The position numbers and the translations under genes were made by a program. The notes beneath the pieces are model-generated. The model made no database searches. It saw only the letters and a program-made list of their open reading frames with translations, and was not told the origin of the DNA. Source: Caulobacter sp. AP07 (GTDB lineage: Bacteria > Pseudomonadota > Alphaproteobacteria > Caulobacterales > Caulobacteraceae). Taken from it: a DNA stretch of 44,066 nucleotides. The DNA is taken from NCBI RefSeq assembly GCF_000281955.1, contig NZ_AKKF01000149.1, positions 1-44,066 of the forward strand, written 5' to 3'. Below are positions 6,942 through 15,728 of this stretch, piece after piece; positions within the stretch are counted from its first letter, which is position 1, and each line of letters opens with the position of its first letter.

Positions 6942-9900
6942 CTAGGCCTTGGCCAGCTTCACCAACTGCGACAGGATCTTCTCCGCCGCGTCCAGCCGGG
7001 CCGCCGGGGTCTCCCACTCGCCCTTGATCACCAGCTTCTGGTCGGGACGCACCTTCCAGATGATGGCGTTCTTGGCGACGAACTGCACCAGGGCCAGAGG
7101 ATTGGCGAAGGTGTCGTTGCGGAAGCTGGCGACCGCGCCCTTGGGGCCGACGTCGATCTTGGCGACATTGGCCTCGCGGCACATGCCCTTGATGGCCACG
7201 ACCTTCAGCAGGGAGTCGGTCTCGGGCGGCAGCGGGCCGAAACGGTCGATCAGCTCGGCGGCCAGGGCCTCGCGGTCGGCGGCCCGTTCGGCTTCCGACA
7301 GGCGACGATAGAGCGACAGGCGCACGTTGAGGTCGGGCACATAGTCGTCGGGGATCATCACCGCCGCGCCGGTGTTGATCTGCGGCGACCAGCCCCGGTC
7401 CTCGATCAGGGCCTCGGCCCCCTGGCGCTCGCGCAGCTCGGCCACGGCGTCCTCCAGCATCTGCTGGTACAGCTCGACGCCGATCTCCTTGATGTGGCCG
7501 CTCTGCTCGTCGCCCAGCAGGTTGCCGCCGCCGCGCTGGTCCAGGTCGTGGCTGGCCAGCTGGAAGCCCGCGCCCAGGCTGTCGAGCGACTGCAGCACCT
7601 TCAGGCGCTTCTCGGCCGACAGGGTGATGGTCTTCTCGTTGGGCGTGGTCAGGTAGGCGTAGGCCCTCGCCTTCGACCGGCCGACCCGGCCCCGGATCTG
7701 GTAGAGCTGGGCCAGGCCGAACATGTCGGCGCGGTGGACGATCAGGGTGTTGGCCGACGGGATGTCGAGCCCACTCTCCACGATAGTGGTCGCAAGGAGC
7801 ACGTCGTACTGCCCCTCGTAGAAGGCGGTCATTACGTCTTCCAACTGGGTCGGGGCCATCTGCCCATGCCCGACCACGTACTTGACCTCCGGCACCTGGA
7901 CGCGGAGGAACTTCTCGATGTCCTCCAGGTCCTTGATGCGCGGCACCACGTAATAGGCCTGGCCGCCGCGATACTTCTCGCGCAGCAGGGCCTCGCGCAG
8001 GGTCACCGGGTCGAAGGGGCTGATATAGGTGCGCACCGCCAGGCGATCGACCGGCGGGGTGGCGATGATCGACATCTCCCGGATGCCCGACAGCGCCATC
8101 TGCAAGGTGCGCGGGATCGGCGTGGCGGTCAGGGTCAGCATGTGCACGTCGGCGCGAAGCTCCTTGAGCTTCTCCTTGTGCTTGACCCCGAAGTGCTGCT
8201 CCTCGTCGACGATGACCATGCCCAGGTCCTTGAACGACACCTGCTTGGACAGGATGGCGTGGGTGCCGACCACGATCTCGAACTGGCCGTTGGCCAGGCC
8301 CTCGCGGGTTTCCGACGCCTCCTTGCCGGTCACCAGGCGCGACAGGCGGGTGACCTTGACCGGCCAGCCCTGGAAGCGGTCCTTGAAGGTCTTGTAGTGC
8401 TGGCGGGCCAGCAGGGTGGTCGGGCAGACGATGGCCACCTGCTTGCCGCTCATCGCCACCACGAACGCGGCGCGCAGGGCGACCTCGGTCTTGCCGAAGC
8501 CGACGTCGCCGCAGATCAGCCGGTCCATCGGCTTGCCGGAGGAAAGGTCCTCCAGCACGTCGGCGATCGCCGACAGCTGATCGTCGGTCTCCTCGTAGGG
8601 GAAGCGGGCGCAGAACTCGTCGAACACCCCGTGCGGCGGGTCGGTCTCCTCGACCGACTTCAGCTGGCGGGCGGCGGCGATCTGGATCAGGCCCTCGGCC
8701 ATGACCCGCAGCCGTTCCTTGGCCTTGGCCTTGCGCCCCTGCCAGGCCGCGCCGCCCAGCTTGTCCAGCTGGACGTTCTCGCCGTCGGTTCCATAGCGGG
8801 TCAGAAGGTCGATGTTCTCGACCGGCAGGTAGAGCTTGGCCTCGCCGCCATACAGCAGGTCCAGGCAGTCGTGCGGCGCGCCCTGCACGTCGAGGGTCTT
8901 GAGGCCCTCGTAGCGGCCGATGCCGTGGTCGACGTGGACCACCAGGTCGCCGGGCGTCAGGGCGCTGGCCTCGGCCAGGAAGTTGGCGGCGCGGCGCTTC
9001 TTGCGCGGCCGGGCCAGGCGGTCGCCCAGGATGTCGGTCTCGGAGATCACTGCCAGGGTGTCGGTCTCGAAGCCGTTGTCGAGCGGCAGGACCACGCGCT
9101 GCGGGATCTTGGGGTCGTTGGCCTTGGCCGCCTGCCAATAGGCGGCGTAGGGGATCTTGGTCAGGCCATGGTCGGCCAGCATGGTCCCCAGGCGTTCGGA
9201 CGAGCCGTCGGACCACGAGGCGAACAGCACCCGCTTTCCGGCAGCCGTCAGGTCGCGGGCGTGGGCGGCGGTGGCCTCGAACAGGTTGACGCTGTCCTGG
9301 GCCCGCTCGGCGGCGAAGGCGCGCCCCATCTGGGCGCCCATGTCGACCACGTCCAGGCCCTGGGGCTGGAACGGGGTGAACTGGCGGTTGGAACGGTCGG
9401 CGATGGCCGCGTCCCACTCCTGGGCGGTCAGGTAGAGGGCGTCGGGCTTCAGCGGGCGATAGGCCGAGCGCCGGTCGGCCGAGGCGCGGGCGTCATAGGC
9501 GTCGGCGATCATCGCCAGGCGCTCGTCGCGGCTCTCGGTCACCTGGTGGTCGACGCCGATCAGCGCGCCGTCCGGCAGGTAGTCGAACAGGGTCGCCATC
9601 CGTTCGTAGAACAGCGGCAGCCAGTGCTCCAGGCCGGCCCGGCGACCGCCCTCGCTGACCGTGGCGTACAGCGGGTCGTCGCCGGGCGCGCCGAAGATGC
9701 GGACATAGCCCGATCGGAACCGCGAAATGCCGTCGGCGTCGAGCAGCGCCTCGCTGACCGGCAGCAGCTCGATGGACTTCAGCTGCCGGGTCGAGCGCTG
9801 GGTCTCGGGATCGAAGGCCCGGATGCTTTCCAGGGTGTCGCCGAACAGGTCCAGGCGCACCGGCTCCTCGGCGGCCGGCGGATAGACGTCGATGACGCCG

Positions 9901-10406
9901 CCGCGGATGGCGAACTCGCCGCGCTCGGAGACGGTGGAGGCGCGGCTATAGCCGTTGATGGCGAAATAGCGCTCCAGGTCGGCGACGTTGACGACATTGC
10001 CGACCCGGGCCGCGTAGCTGGCGCGCAGCAGCACGGTCTTCTCGGGCACGCGCTGCAACAGGGCCGGCGCGGCGGTGACCAGGATGGCCGGCTTGTCCTT
10101 GCCCAGGCCCAGGGCCAGGCGGTGCAGGGTCGCCATGCGGGTGGCCGCGACCCCAGCCGATGGGCCGATGCGGTCATAGGGCAGGCAGTCCCAGGAGGGG
10201 AACAGCACCGCCTCGATCTCGGGGGCGAAGAACTTCAGGGCGTCGATGAAGGCGCTGGCTCGGGCGGTGTCGCGGGCCACGAAGGCCGTCAGGCCGCCGC
10301 GCGCCCGGGCGATGTCGGCCATCACCAGGGCGTCGAAACCTTCCGGCGCGCCGGCGAGGATCAGGCCCCCGGCGGCCTTGGCGATCTGTTTGGCGTCGTA
10401 GGCCAT
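6942..10406 (-). CDS. mfd: Transcription-repair coupling factor Mfd
   Basis: An 1154-residue protein of full Mfd length. The N-terminal UvrB-homology region is followed by the RNA-polymerase-interaction Tudor-like domain (TPGDLVVHVDHGIGRYEGL). A RecG-like superfamily 2 translocase comes next, with Walker A GDVGFGKTEVALRAAF, DEEQHFGV box II and TATPIPRTLQMALSG. A C-terminal TRCF domain ends the protein. Mfd pushes RNA polymerase stalled at DNA damage off the template and recruits UvrA for repair of the transcribed strand. The ATG at 10406 is preceded by GAAGAG. It is 96 bases downstream of sdhE on the same strand, a frequent alphaproteobacterial pairing. Confidence 0.97.
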   Translation of the reverse strand: MAYDAKQIAKAAGGLILAGAPEGFDALVMADIARARGGLTAFVARDTARASAFIDALKFFAPEIEAVLFPSWDCLPYDRIGPSAGVAATRMATLHRLALGLGKDKPAILVTAAPALLQRVPEKTVLLRASYAARVGNVVNVADLERYFAINGYSRASTVSERGEFAIRGGVIDVYPPAAEEPVRLDLFGDTLESIRAFDPETQRSTRQLKSIELLPVSEALLDADGISRFRSGYVRIFGAPGDDPLYATVSEGGRRAGLEHWLPLFYERMATLFDYLPDGALIGVDHQVTESRDERLAMIADAYDARASADRRSAYRPLKPDALYLTAQEWDAAIADRSNRQFTPFQPQGLDVVDMGAQMGRAFAAERAQDSVNLFEATAAHARDLTAAGKRVLFASWSDGSSERLGTMLADHGLTKIPYAAYWQAAKANDPKIPQRVVLPLDNGFETDTLAVISETDILGDRLARPRKKRRAANFLAEASALTPGDLVVHVDHGIGRYEGLKTLDVQGAPHDCLDLLYGGEAKLYLPVENIDLLTRYGTDGENVQLDKLGGAAWQGRKAKAKERLRVMAEGLIQIAAARQLKSVEETDPPHGVFDEFCARFPYEETDDQLSAIADVLEDLSSGKPMDRLICGDVGFGKTEVALRAAFVVAMSGKQVAIVCPTTLLARQHYKTFKDRFQGWPVKVTRLSRLVTGKEASETREGLANGQFEIVVGTHAILSKQVSFKDLGMVIVDEEQHFGVKHKEKLKELRADVHMLTLTATPIPRTLQMALSGIREMSIIATPPVDRLAVRTYISPFDPVTLREALLREKYRGGQAYYVVPRIKDLEDIEKFLRVQVPEVKYVVGHGQMAPTQLEDVMTAFYEGQYDVLLATTIVESGLDIPSANTLIVHRADMFGLAQLYQIRGRVGRSKARAYAYLTTPNEKTITLSAEKRLKVLQSLDSLGAGFQLASHDLDQRGGGNLLGDEQSGHIKEIGVELYQQMLEDAVAELRERQGAEALIEDRGWSPQINTGAAVMIPDDYVPDLNVRLSLYRRLSEAERAADREALAAELIDRFGPLPPETDSLLKVVAIKGMCREANVAKIDVGPKGAVASFRNDTFANPLALVQFVAKNAIIWKVRPDQKLVIKGEWETPAARLDAAEKILSQLVKLAKA

Positions 10407-10502
10407 TCAACTCTTCGAATGCTGAGCCAGCGACAACGCCGCCGGTGTGAATGCTGTTGCTTGGCGTGGCCCCCGACTTCGTCGGAATGAGCGGATCGGA
10501 GG

Positions 10503-10796
10503 CTAAGCCCCGTCTCCGATCGGCCGCACCGCATGAGCTTCATAACGGAAAGTCTTGATCAGGTTCAGGACTTCGGTGTCGAACTTGGCCGGCGTCGGCT
10601 CCTGGCCGACGATCCACGCATAGATCTCGCGGTCGGACTCCTCCATCAGCGCTTCGAAGGCGTCGAGCTGGTCGGGGGTCAGGTTGGGGCCATGGGTGTC
10701 CGCGAACGGCCCCAGAATGAGGTCCGCTTCCCGAAATCCGCGATGCCAGGCCCGGAACTTCAGCCGCCGAAGGCGGGAGTCGTGATCGATGCTCAT
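10503..10796 (-). CDS. sdhE: FAD assembly factor SdhE
   Basis: A 97-residue protein of the SdhE/SDHAF2 family, which promotes covalent attachment of FAD to the flavoprotein subunit of succinate dehydrogenase. The family signature RGxxE is present in RAWHRGFREADLILGPF, and the DREIYAWIVGQ segment in the second helix pair is typical. The ATG at 10796 is chosen because the fold begins within ten residues (RLRRLKFRAWHRG). The same frame is open further upstream but would run into the divergent cobQ region. It is probably co-transcribed with mfd. Confidence 0.92.
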   Translation of the reverse strand: MSIDHDSRLRRLKFRAWHRGFREADLILGPFADTHGPNLTPDQLDAFEALMEESDREIYAWIVGQEPTPAKFDTEVLNLIKTFRYEAHAVRPIGDGA

Positions 10797-10826
10797 GTGA
10801 CCGGGGATATAGAGCGCCCAAGGCTC

Positions 10827-10864
10827 GCGCGCTAGCGCGCAAGAGACCTCGCGCGCTGGCGCGC
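10827..10864. repeat. Duplicated GC-rich palindrome between sdhE and cobQ
   Basis: GCGCGCTAGCGCGC (10827-10840) is a perfect 14-bp palindrome. A second copy with one change, GCGCGCTGGCGCGC, follows at 10851-10864. Each is preceded by CTC. The pair lies in the 109-base divergent region and could fold into two hairpins or bind a dimeric protein. The function is not known. Confidence 0.45.
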
Positions 10865-10870
10865 GACGCA

Positions 10871-10897
10871 TTGACCGTGACCGACCCGCCCTATAGG
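10871..10897 (+). promoter_or_regulatory. Candidate cobQ promoter, near-leaderless transcript
   Basis: TTGACCG (10871-10877), a 12-base spacer and CCTATAGG (10890-10897) agree with the Caulobacter housekeeping pattern TTGACGS-N10-14-GCTANAWC apart from a few bases. The start of transcription would fall near 10904, only about 2 bases before the cobQ ATG at 10906. No Shine-Dalgarno sequence is present, so a leaderless mRNA is suggested. No cobalamin riboswitch fits in this short gap. Confidence 0.4.
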
Positions 10898-10905
10898 CGC
10901 GGGAC

Positions 10906-12381
10906 ATGGCTTCACTGATGATCCAGGGCTGCGGTTCCGACGTGGGCAAGTCGACCCTGGTCGCCGGGCTTTGCCGGCTGTTCGCCAATCGTGGCCTGAT
11001 CGTGCGGCCGTTCAAGCCGCAGAACATGTCCAACAACGCCGCGGTCACCGCCGACGGCGGCGAGATCGGCCGCGCCCAGGCCCTGCAGGCCCTCGCCTGC
11101 CGCACGCCGCCGACTGTCCACATGAACCCGGTGTTGCTGAAACCGCAAAGCGACGTCGGTTCGCAGGTCATCGTGCGCGGCAAGGTGGTCGGAACCTACA
11201 AGGCCCGCGCCTTCCAGGGCCTGAAACCCGACCTGTTGCAGACCACCGTCGAGAGCTATCGCCTGTTGGCCGCCGAGGCCGACCTTGTGCTGGTCGAGGG
11301 GGCCGGCAGTCCGGCCGAGACCAACCTGCGCGCGGGCGACATCGCCAATATGGGTTTCGCCCACGCCGCCGACGTGCCCGTCGCCCTGGTCGGCGACATC
11401 GACCGGGGCCATGTGATCGCCGCCCTGGCCGGCGCCCACCTGGTGCTCGACGCGGCCGACCGCGACCGCATCAAGGGCTTCATCATCAACAAGTTCCGCG
11501 GCGATCCTTCGCTGTTCGACGACGGCCGGCGCGAGATCGCCCGCCGCACCGGCTGGCCGGACCTGGGCATGGCGCCATGGCTCTATCCGGCCCGGACCTT
11601 GCCCGCCGAGGACGCCGTGGTGCTGGAGCGGCCCGTTCGGGCCAGCGGCGACCAGCGGGCGCGGATCGTCGCGCCGATGCTGTCGCGGATCGCCAATTTC
11701 GACGAGTTCGATCCGCTGCGCGCCGATCCGGCCGTGGACTTCGCTTTCCTGCCGCCGGGAACCCCGGTGCCCGGCGACGCCGACCTGGTGATCCTGCCCG
11801 GGACCAAGGCCACCCTGGCCGACCTGGCCTTCCTGCGGGCCCAGGGCTGGGACATCGACATTCTGGCCCACGCGCGACGGGGCGGCCGGGTGCTGGGGGT
11901 CTGCGGCGGCTACCAGATGCTGGGCCGGACGGTCGCCGATCCGCAGGGGATCGAGGGGGCGCCGGGCTCGGCGGCGGGTCTGGGCCTGCTCGACGTCGAG
12001 ACCGTGCTGCTGGGCGACAAGGTGCTGCGCGCCGTGTCCGGCCGGCTCATCGCGGGCGACGCGCCGTTCTCCGGCTACGAAATGCATATCGGCCGCACGA
12101 CCGGCCCAGGAACGTCTCGCCCGCTGCTGGCCATCGACGGCGGCGCGTCCGACGGCGGCGCGTCCGACGGCGCGGTCTCGGCCGACGGCCGGGTGGCGGG
12201 GGCCTATGTCCACGGCCTGTTCGAACGCGGCGAGGCCCGCGCCGCCTTGCTGGCCCCGTTGGGCGTCGCCATCGGGCCGGGCGACCACGCGGCCAAGGTC
12301 GACGCGGCGCTGGACGAGATCGCGGCGATGCTCGAGCAGGCGCTGGACATCCCGGCGATCGCGCGGATCGCGGGGCTTTAG
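10906..12381 (+). CDS. cobQ: Cobyric acid synthase CobQ (CbiP)
   Basis: A 491-residue amidotransferase that amidates adenosylcobyrinic a,c-diamide at four carboxylates during cobalamin synthesis. The N-terminal dethiobiotin-synthetase-like ATP domain starts MIQGCGSDVGKSTLVAG, with a P-loop, then FKPQNMSNNA and VEGAGSPAE. The C-terminal class I glutaminase-like domain has the nucleophile Cys333 in GVCGGYQMLG and His436 in YVHGLF. Length is normal for the family. No other cob genes are nearby, so it stands alone here. A GGASD duplication lies between the last glutaminase strands. No ribosome site precedes the ATG. Confidence 0.96.
   Translation: MASLMIQGCGSDVGKSTLVAGLCRLFANRGLIVRPFKPQNMSNNAAVTADGGEIGRAQALQALACRTPPTVHMNPVLLKPQSDVGSQVIVRGKVVGTYKARAFQGLKPDLLQTTVESYRLLAAEADLVLVEGAGSPAETNLRAGDIANMGFAHAADVPVALVGDIDRGHVIAALAGAHLVLDAADRDRIKGFIINKFRGDPSLFDDGRREIARRTGWPDLGMAPWLYPARTLPAEDAVVLERPVRASGDQRARIVAPMLSRIANFDEFDPLRADPAVDFAFLPPGTPVPGDADLVILPGTKATLADLAFLRAQGWDIDILAHARRGGRVLGVCGGYQMLGRTVADPQGIEGAPGSAAGLGLLDVETVLLGDKVLRAVSGRLIAGDAPFSGYEMHIGRTTGPGTSRPLLAIDGGASDGGASDGAVSADGRVAGAYVHGLFERGEARAALLAPLGVAIGPGDHAAKVDAALDEIAAMLEQALDIPAIARIAGL
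12136..12170 (+). repeat. In-frame 15-bp tandem repeat within cobQ
   Basis: GACGGCGGCGCGTCC occurs twice in direct succession (12136-12150, 12151-12165), followed by a partial third copy. It encodes DGGAS-DGGAS-DGA in a loop of the glutaminase domain. A copy-number change would stay in frame, so the locus may vary between strains. Confidence 0.7.
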
Positions 12382-12386
12382 AGCCA

Positions 12387-12427
12387 TTGTCGTCCCGGTC
12401 TGCGCTTCGCTTCGCCCGGGATGACAA
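12387..12427. repeat. REP-like inverted repeat, likely terminator of cobQ
   Basis: TTGTCGTCCCGG (12387-12398) pairs with CCGGGATGACAA (12416-12427), with one G-T pair and a 17-base loop. It begins 6 bases after the cobQ stop. The GTCATCCCGG-type arm resembles the arm of the 19318-19411 element, so this is probably one member of a dispersed repeat family acting as a terminator. Confidence 0.6.
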
Positions 12428-12467
12428 GTTAGGGTAGCAAAGGACGATTCCCGACGAGGCCCGCCGC

Positions 12468-13646
12468 ATGACGACCGCCCGCCCCCGCCGCGCGATCTCC
12501 GCCTTGCGCGACTTCCTGCGCAGCGAATCGGCCGGCGGCCTCTTGCTGATGGGCAGCGCCGCCCTGGCGCTGATCATCGCCAACTCGCCCCTGGCCGAGG
12601 ACTATTTCCACGCCCTGCACGTCAAGGTCGCGGGCCTGAGCATCGCCCACTGGGTCAATGACGGCCTGATGGCGGTGTTCTTCCTGCTGGTCGGGCTGGA
12701 GATCAAGCGCGAGATGGTCGACGGCGAGCTGTCCAGCTGGTCGCGGCGGGTGCTGCCGGGCGTCGCCGCCCTGGGCGGCATGGTGATCCCGGCCCTGGTC
12801 TATGTGGCGATCAACCGCGAGGCGCCCGACAACCTGCGCGGCTGGGCCATTCCGGCCGCCACCGACATCGCCTTCGCCCTGGGGGTGCTGTCGCTGCTGG
12901 GATCGCGGGTCCCGGCTTCGCTGAAGATCTTCCTGGCCGCCCTGGCGATCATCGACGACCTGGGCGCCATCCTGATCATCGCCATCTTCTACACCGACCA
13001 CCTGACCCTGTGGGCGCTGGGCGGGGCGGCCGCGACCCTGGCGGTGCTGGCAGCCATGAACCGGCTCAAGGTCGCCAGCCTGTGGCCCTACCTGCTGGTC
13101 GGGGCGGCGCTGTGGTTCCTGTTCCTGAAGTCCGGCGTCCACGCCACCCTGTCGGGCGTGATCCTGGCCATGACCATTCCGATCACCAAGTCGCCGGCCC
13201 GGCCCGACGACGAGGATTCGCCGTTGCACCGGCTGGAGCACGGGCTCAATCCGTGGGTGGCCTATCTGGTGGTGCCGGTGTTCGGCTTCGCCAACGCCGG
13301 CGTCGCCCTGGGCGGCGTGGGCGCGGCGGCCCTGGTCGCGCCGGCCACGCTGGGCGCGGCGCTGGGCCTGTTCGCCGGCAAGCAGATCGGCGTCTTCGGC
13401 TTCAGCCTGGCGGCCATCAAGCTGGGCTGGGCCCATCGGCCCAGCGGCGCGTCCTGGCCACAGCTGTACGGCGTGGCGGCCCTGTGCGGCATCGGCTTCA
13501 CCATGAGCCTGTTCATCAACAACCTGGCCTTCGCCGCGCCCGTGCTGCAGGACGAGACCAAGATCGGCGTACTGGCGGGGTCGGTGCTCTCGGCCCTGCT
13601 GGGCTGGCTGGTGTTCAGCCTGTCGCGCAAGCCGGCCGCCGCGTGA
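12468..13646 (+). CDS. nhaA: Na+/H+ antiporter NhaA
   Basis: A 392-residue inner-membrane antiporter with about 12 transmembrane helices. The residues essential in the E. coli protein are present at the same positions: Asp133 in [10 protein letters not shown] and the ion-binding pair Asp163-Asp164 in AIIDDLGAI. It exchanges internal Na+ or Li+ for protons and serves salt and pH homeostasis. The ATG at 12468 has GAGG eight bases upstream. The N terminus includes the short amphipathic helix [11 protein letters not shown] seen in the family. It stands between a terminator-like repeat and a gene 74 bases downstream. Confidence 0.97.
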   Translation: MTTARPRRAISALRDFLRSESAGGLLLMGSAALALIIANSPLAEDYFHALHVKVAGLSIAHWVNDGLMAVFFLLVGLEIKREMVDGELSSWSRRVLPGVAALGGMVIPALVYVAINREAPDNLRGWAIPAATDIAFALGVLSLLGSRVPASLKIFLAALAIIDDLGAILIIAIFYTDHLTLWALGGAAATLAVLAAMNRLKVASLWPYLLVGAALWFLFLKSGVHATLSGVILAMTIPITKSPARPDDEDSPLHRLEHGLNPWVAYLVVPVFGFANAGVALGGVGAAALVAPATLGAALGLFAGKQIGVFGFSLAAIKLGWAHRPSGASWPQLYGVAALCGIGFTMSLFINNLAFAAPVLQDETKIGVLAGSVLSALLGWLVFSLSRKPAAA

Positions 13647-13720
13647 TCGGCCCTATGGCGCCGGCCGGTCGGCATGCCCACATCCGTGGGGCCCAGTCTT
13701 CCCGCTCCGGAGCCTCCGCC

Positions 13721-14218
13721 ATGCGCGCCGCCATGCTTTCCGCCGCCCTGCTGCTGAGCCTGGCCCAGACCGCCCTGGCCACGCCCGCCCTCGCCGCGCC
13801 GGTCGTCGCCGAGATCAAGGTCTCGGTCGGTCCCGACCTGGCCAAGAAGGCCGATACGATCGGAACCCGCGAGTTCGACCTCCTTGCGACCGATCTGAAG
13901 CGATCGATCGCGCGCAAGCTGCCGCCGCGTCCGGGCGGCGGAACCCTGACCCTGGTCATCGAGGACGCCAAGCCCAACCGCCCGACGGCGCAGCAGATGT
14001 CCAAGACGCCGGGCCTTTCGATGGAGAGCTTCGGCGTCGGCGGAGCCCGGATCAGCGGCGTCTATGTCGCCCCCGGCGGGGCCCGCACGCCGATCGACTA
14101 CAGCTGGTACGAAAGCGATATTCGCCAGGCGCGTTACGGCGCAACCTGGAGCGACGCCGAGACCGCCTTCGACAAGCTGGCGGTCCGGCTGTCCAAGGAT
14201 CAATTCGGTCCGCGCTGA
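13721..14218 (+). CDS. Secreted protein of unknown function
   Basis: A 165-residue protein with a clear Sec signal peptide (MRAAMLSAALLLSLAQTALA, cleavage probably near ALA/APV). The mature part is a small alpha/beta domain, with strands VAEIKVSVGPDL, GTLTLVIEDAKPNRP and RISGVYVAPGGARTPIDYSW, and a final helix SDAETAFDKLAVRLSKDQF. It has no cysteine, no lipobox and no recognisable catalytic motif. It is probably periplasmic. I do not recognise a named family. It follows nhaA by 74 bases but shows no functional link to it. Confidence 0.75.
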   Translation: MRAAMLSAALLLSLAQTALATPALAAPVVAEIKVSVGPDLAKKADTIGTREFDLLATDLKRSIARKLPPRPGGGTLTLVIEDAKPNRPTAQQMSKTPGLSMESFGVGGARISGVYVAPGGARTPIDYSWYESDIRQARYGATWSDAETAFDKLAVRLSKDQFGPR

Positions 14219-14312
14219 AACACGGGTTTCCGGCGGCGCTTGCCAGCGGACCCGACACGGCGTCTGATCACTGTTCATAAACGCGGGGGTAGCCCGCTCT
14301 CGGCGAGGAAGC

Positions 14313-15728
14313 ATGACCGGACGGCGCTCATCCTGGACCCTGGCGGCCTTCGCCGCGCCCTGCCTGCCGCTGGCGGCCCTGGGCCTGCCCCTGGTGGTCT
14401 ATCTGCCCGAATACTACGTCAGTGAACTGGGCCTTTCGCTGTCCGTGGTGGGCGCGGCCTTCCTGCTGGTGCGCCTGGCCGACATCATCCTCGACCCGAT
14501 CCTCGGCGGCATGATGGACCGCACGCGCACGCGCATCGGCCGTTTCCGCCCCTGGCTGGCGGCCGCCGCGCCCGTGCTGATGATCGCCGCCTACGCCCTG
14601 TTCATGGCCAAGCCCGGGGTCGGACCGGTCTATCTGTGGGCCTCGCTGGTGGTCTGCTACATCGGCTATTCGATGGCCGTGCTGGCGCACACCGCCTGGG
14701 GCGCGGTGCTGTCGCCCGACTACCAGCAGCGGTCGCGGATCTATGGCTGGTGGGGCGCCGGCAACGTGGTCGGCATGATCCTGGTGCTGCTGCTGCCGCC
14801 GCTGCTGGCCATCGTCTTCAAGGGCGACCACGCGGCCGGGATCCGGTCGATGGGCTGGTTCATCATCATCCTGCTGCCGCTGACCTTCTTCCTGGCCATG
14901 GGCGTGGTCGGCGAGACCAACGTCCCGCCGGTCAAGCACGCCGCCGGCCTGCGGCAGTACCTGGCGCTGATCAAGCGGCCGTCGGTGCAGAAGCTGCTGG
15001 CCGCCGACCTGCTGATGGGCCTGGCGCCGGGCATCGCCGGGGCGCTGTTCTTCTTCTTCTTCGAGCGCATCAAGGGCTTCAGCAAGGCCGAGGCCGGCGT
15101 CCTGCTGCTGATCTATTTCGTCGCCGCCCTGCTGGGATCGCCGATCTGGCCGGCCCTGGCCAAGAAGGTCGGCAAGCACAAGTCCCTGGCCATCGCCTCG
15201 GTGGCCTACGCCGTGTTCCAGCTGGCCGTGGTGTTCACGCCCAACAACCAGGGCCTGTTCACGTTCAATGTCTCCAACGTGATCAGCATGGTGATCCTGG
15301 TCCTGGCCGGCCTGCCCTACTCGGCCGCGCCGCTGCTGGTGCGCTCGATGATGGCCGACATCGGCGACGAGGAGCGGCTGCACGCCGGCGTCGACCGCAC
15401 CGGCCTGCTCTACGCCGTCGTCAACGGCACGGTGAAGCTGGGTCACGCCCTGGCGATCGGCGTGTTCCTGCTGCTGTCCTGGCTGGGTTTCGACCCCAAG
15501 ATTCCGAGCGCCCAGGGCGACGCGGCCCTGATCACCCTCTACGCCGTCGCTCCGGCGGCCCTGGGCCTGCTGGTGTGCGCGATCATCCTGCGCTATCCGC
15601 TGGACGCCGCCGCCCACGCCGAGATCCGCCGTCAGCTCGACGAACGGGACGCGGCCGAGCCCCTCCCCAGCCCGAGCCCGGAACCGCATGTCTCACCCCT
15701 CCTCGCTCCCAATCCCGCCGCTGAATGA
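14313..15728 (+). CDS. MFS transporter, GPH (glycoside-pentoside-hexuronide) family
   Basis: A 471-residue inner-membrane protein with about 12 transmembrane segments. The GPH/MelB signature lies near residues 52-73 (DIILDPILGGMMDRTRTR, then IGRFRPW); its Asp residues form the cation site in MelB-type sodium or proton sugar symporters. A cytoplasmic Pro/Glu-rich tail ends the protein. A GAGGAA ribosome site precedes the ATG. No glycoside hydrolase or regulator adjoins it, so the substrate is not known. Its last 41 bases overlap the start of mazG, suggesting translational coupling. Confidence 0.88.
   Translation: MTGRRSSWTLAAFAAPCLPLAALGLPLVVYLPEYYVSELGLSLSVVGAAFLLVRLADIILDPILGGMMDRTRTRIGRFRPWLAAAAPVLMIAAYALFMAKPGVGPVYLWASLVVCYIGYSMAVLAHTAWGAVLSPDYQQRSRIYGWWGAGNVVGMILVLLLPPLLAIVFKGDHAAGIRSMGWFIIILLPLTFFLAMGVVGETNVPPVKHAAGLRQYLALIKRPSVQKLLAADLLMGLAPGIAGALFFFFFERIKGFSKAEAGVLLLIYFVAALLGSPIWPALAKKVGKHKSLAIASVAYAVFQLAVVFTPNNQGLFTFNVSNVISMVILVLAGLPYSAAPLLVRSMMADIGDEERLHAGVDRTGLLYAVVNGTVKLGHALAIGVFLLLSWLGFDPKIPSAQGDAALITLYAVAPAALGLLVCAIILRYPLDAAAHAEIRRQLDERDAAEPLPSPSPEPHVSPLLAPNPAAE

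Noticed and set aside
6676-9417. The receptor frame remains open into the mfd region, suggesting a giant fusion
   Set aside because: Upstream of 6675 it is a shadow of mfd in another frame. A signal peptide, ribosome site and promoter mark the true start.
6825-10490. An open plus-strand frame of more than 1200 codons opposite mfd
   Set aside because: Low-complexity antisense translation rich in Gly, Arg, His and Gln. mfd matches its family over the whole length.
10797-10905. A cobalamin riboswitch before cobQ
   Set aside because: The gap is only 109 bases, is taken up by palindromes and a promoter candidate, and contains no B12-box-like sequence.
10797-11183. An upstream extension of sdhE that would more than double its length
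   Set aside because: It would overlap the cobQ coding region, and SdhE proteins are about 90-100 residues.
14328-15689. Long minus-strand frame opposite the GPH transporter
   Set aside because: Antisense shadow with His/Gln/Asp-rich composition and no domain; the plus strand has a clear transporter.
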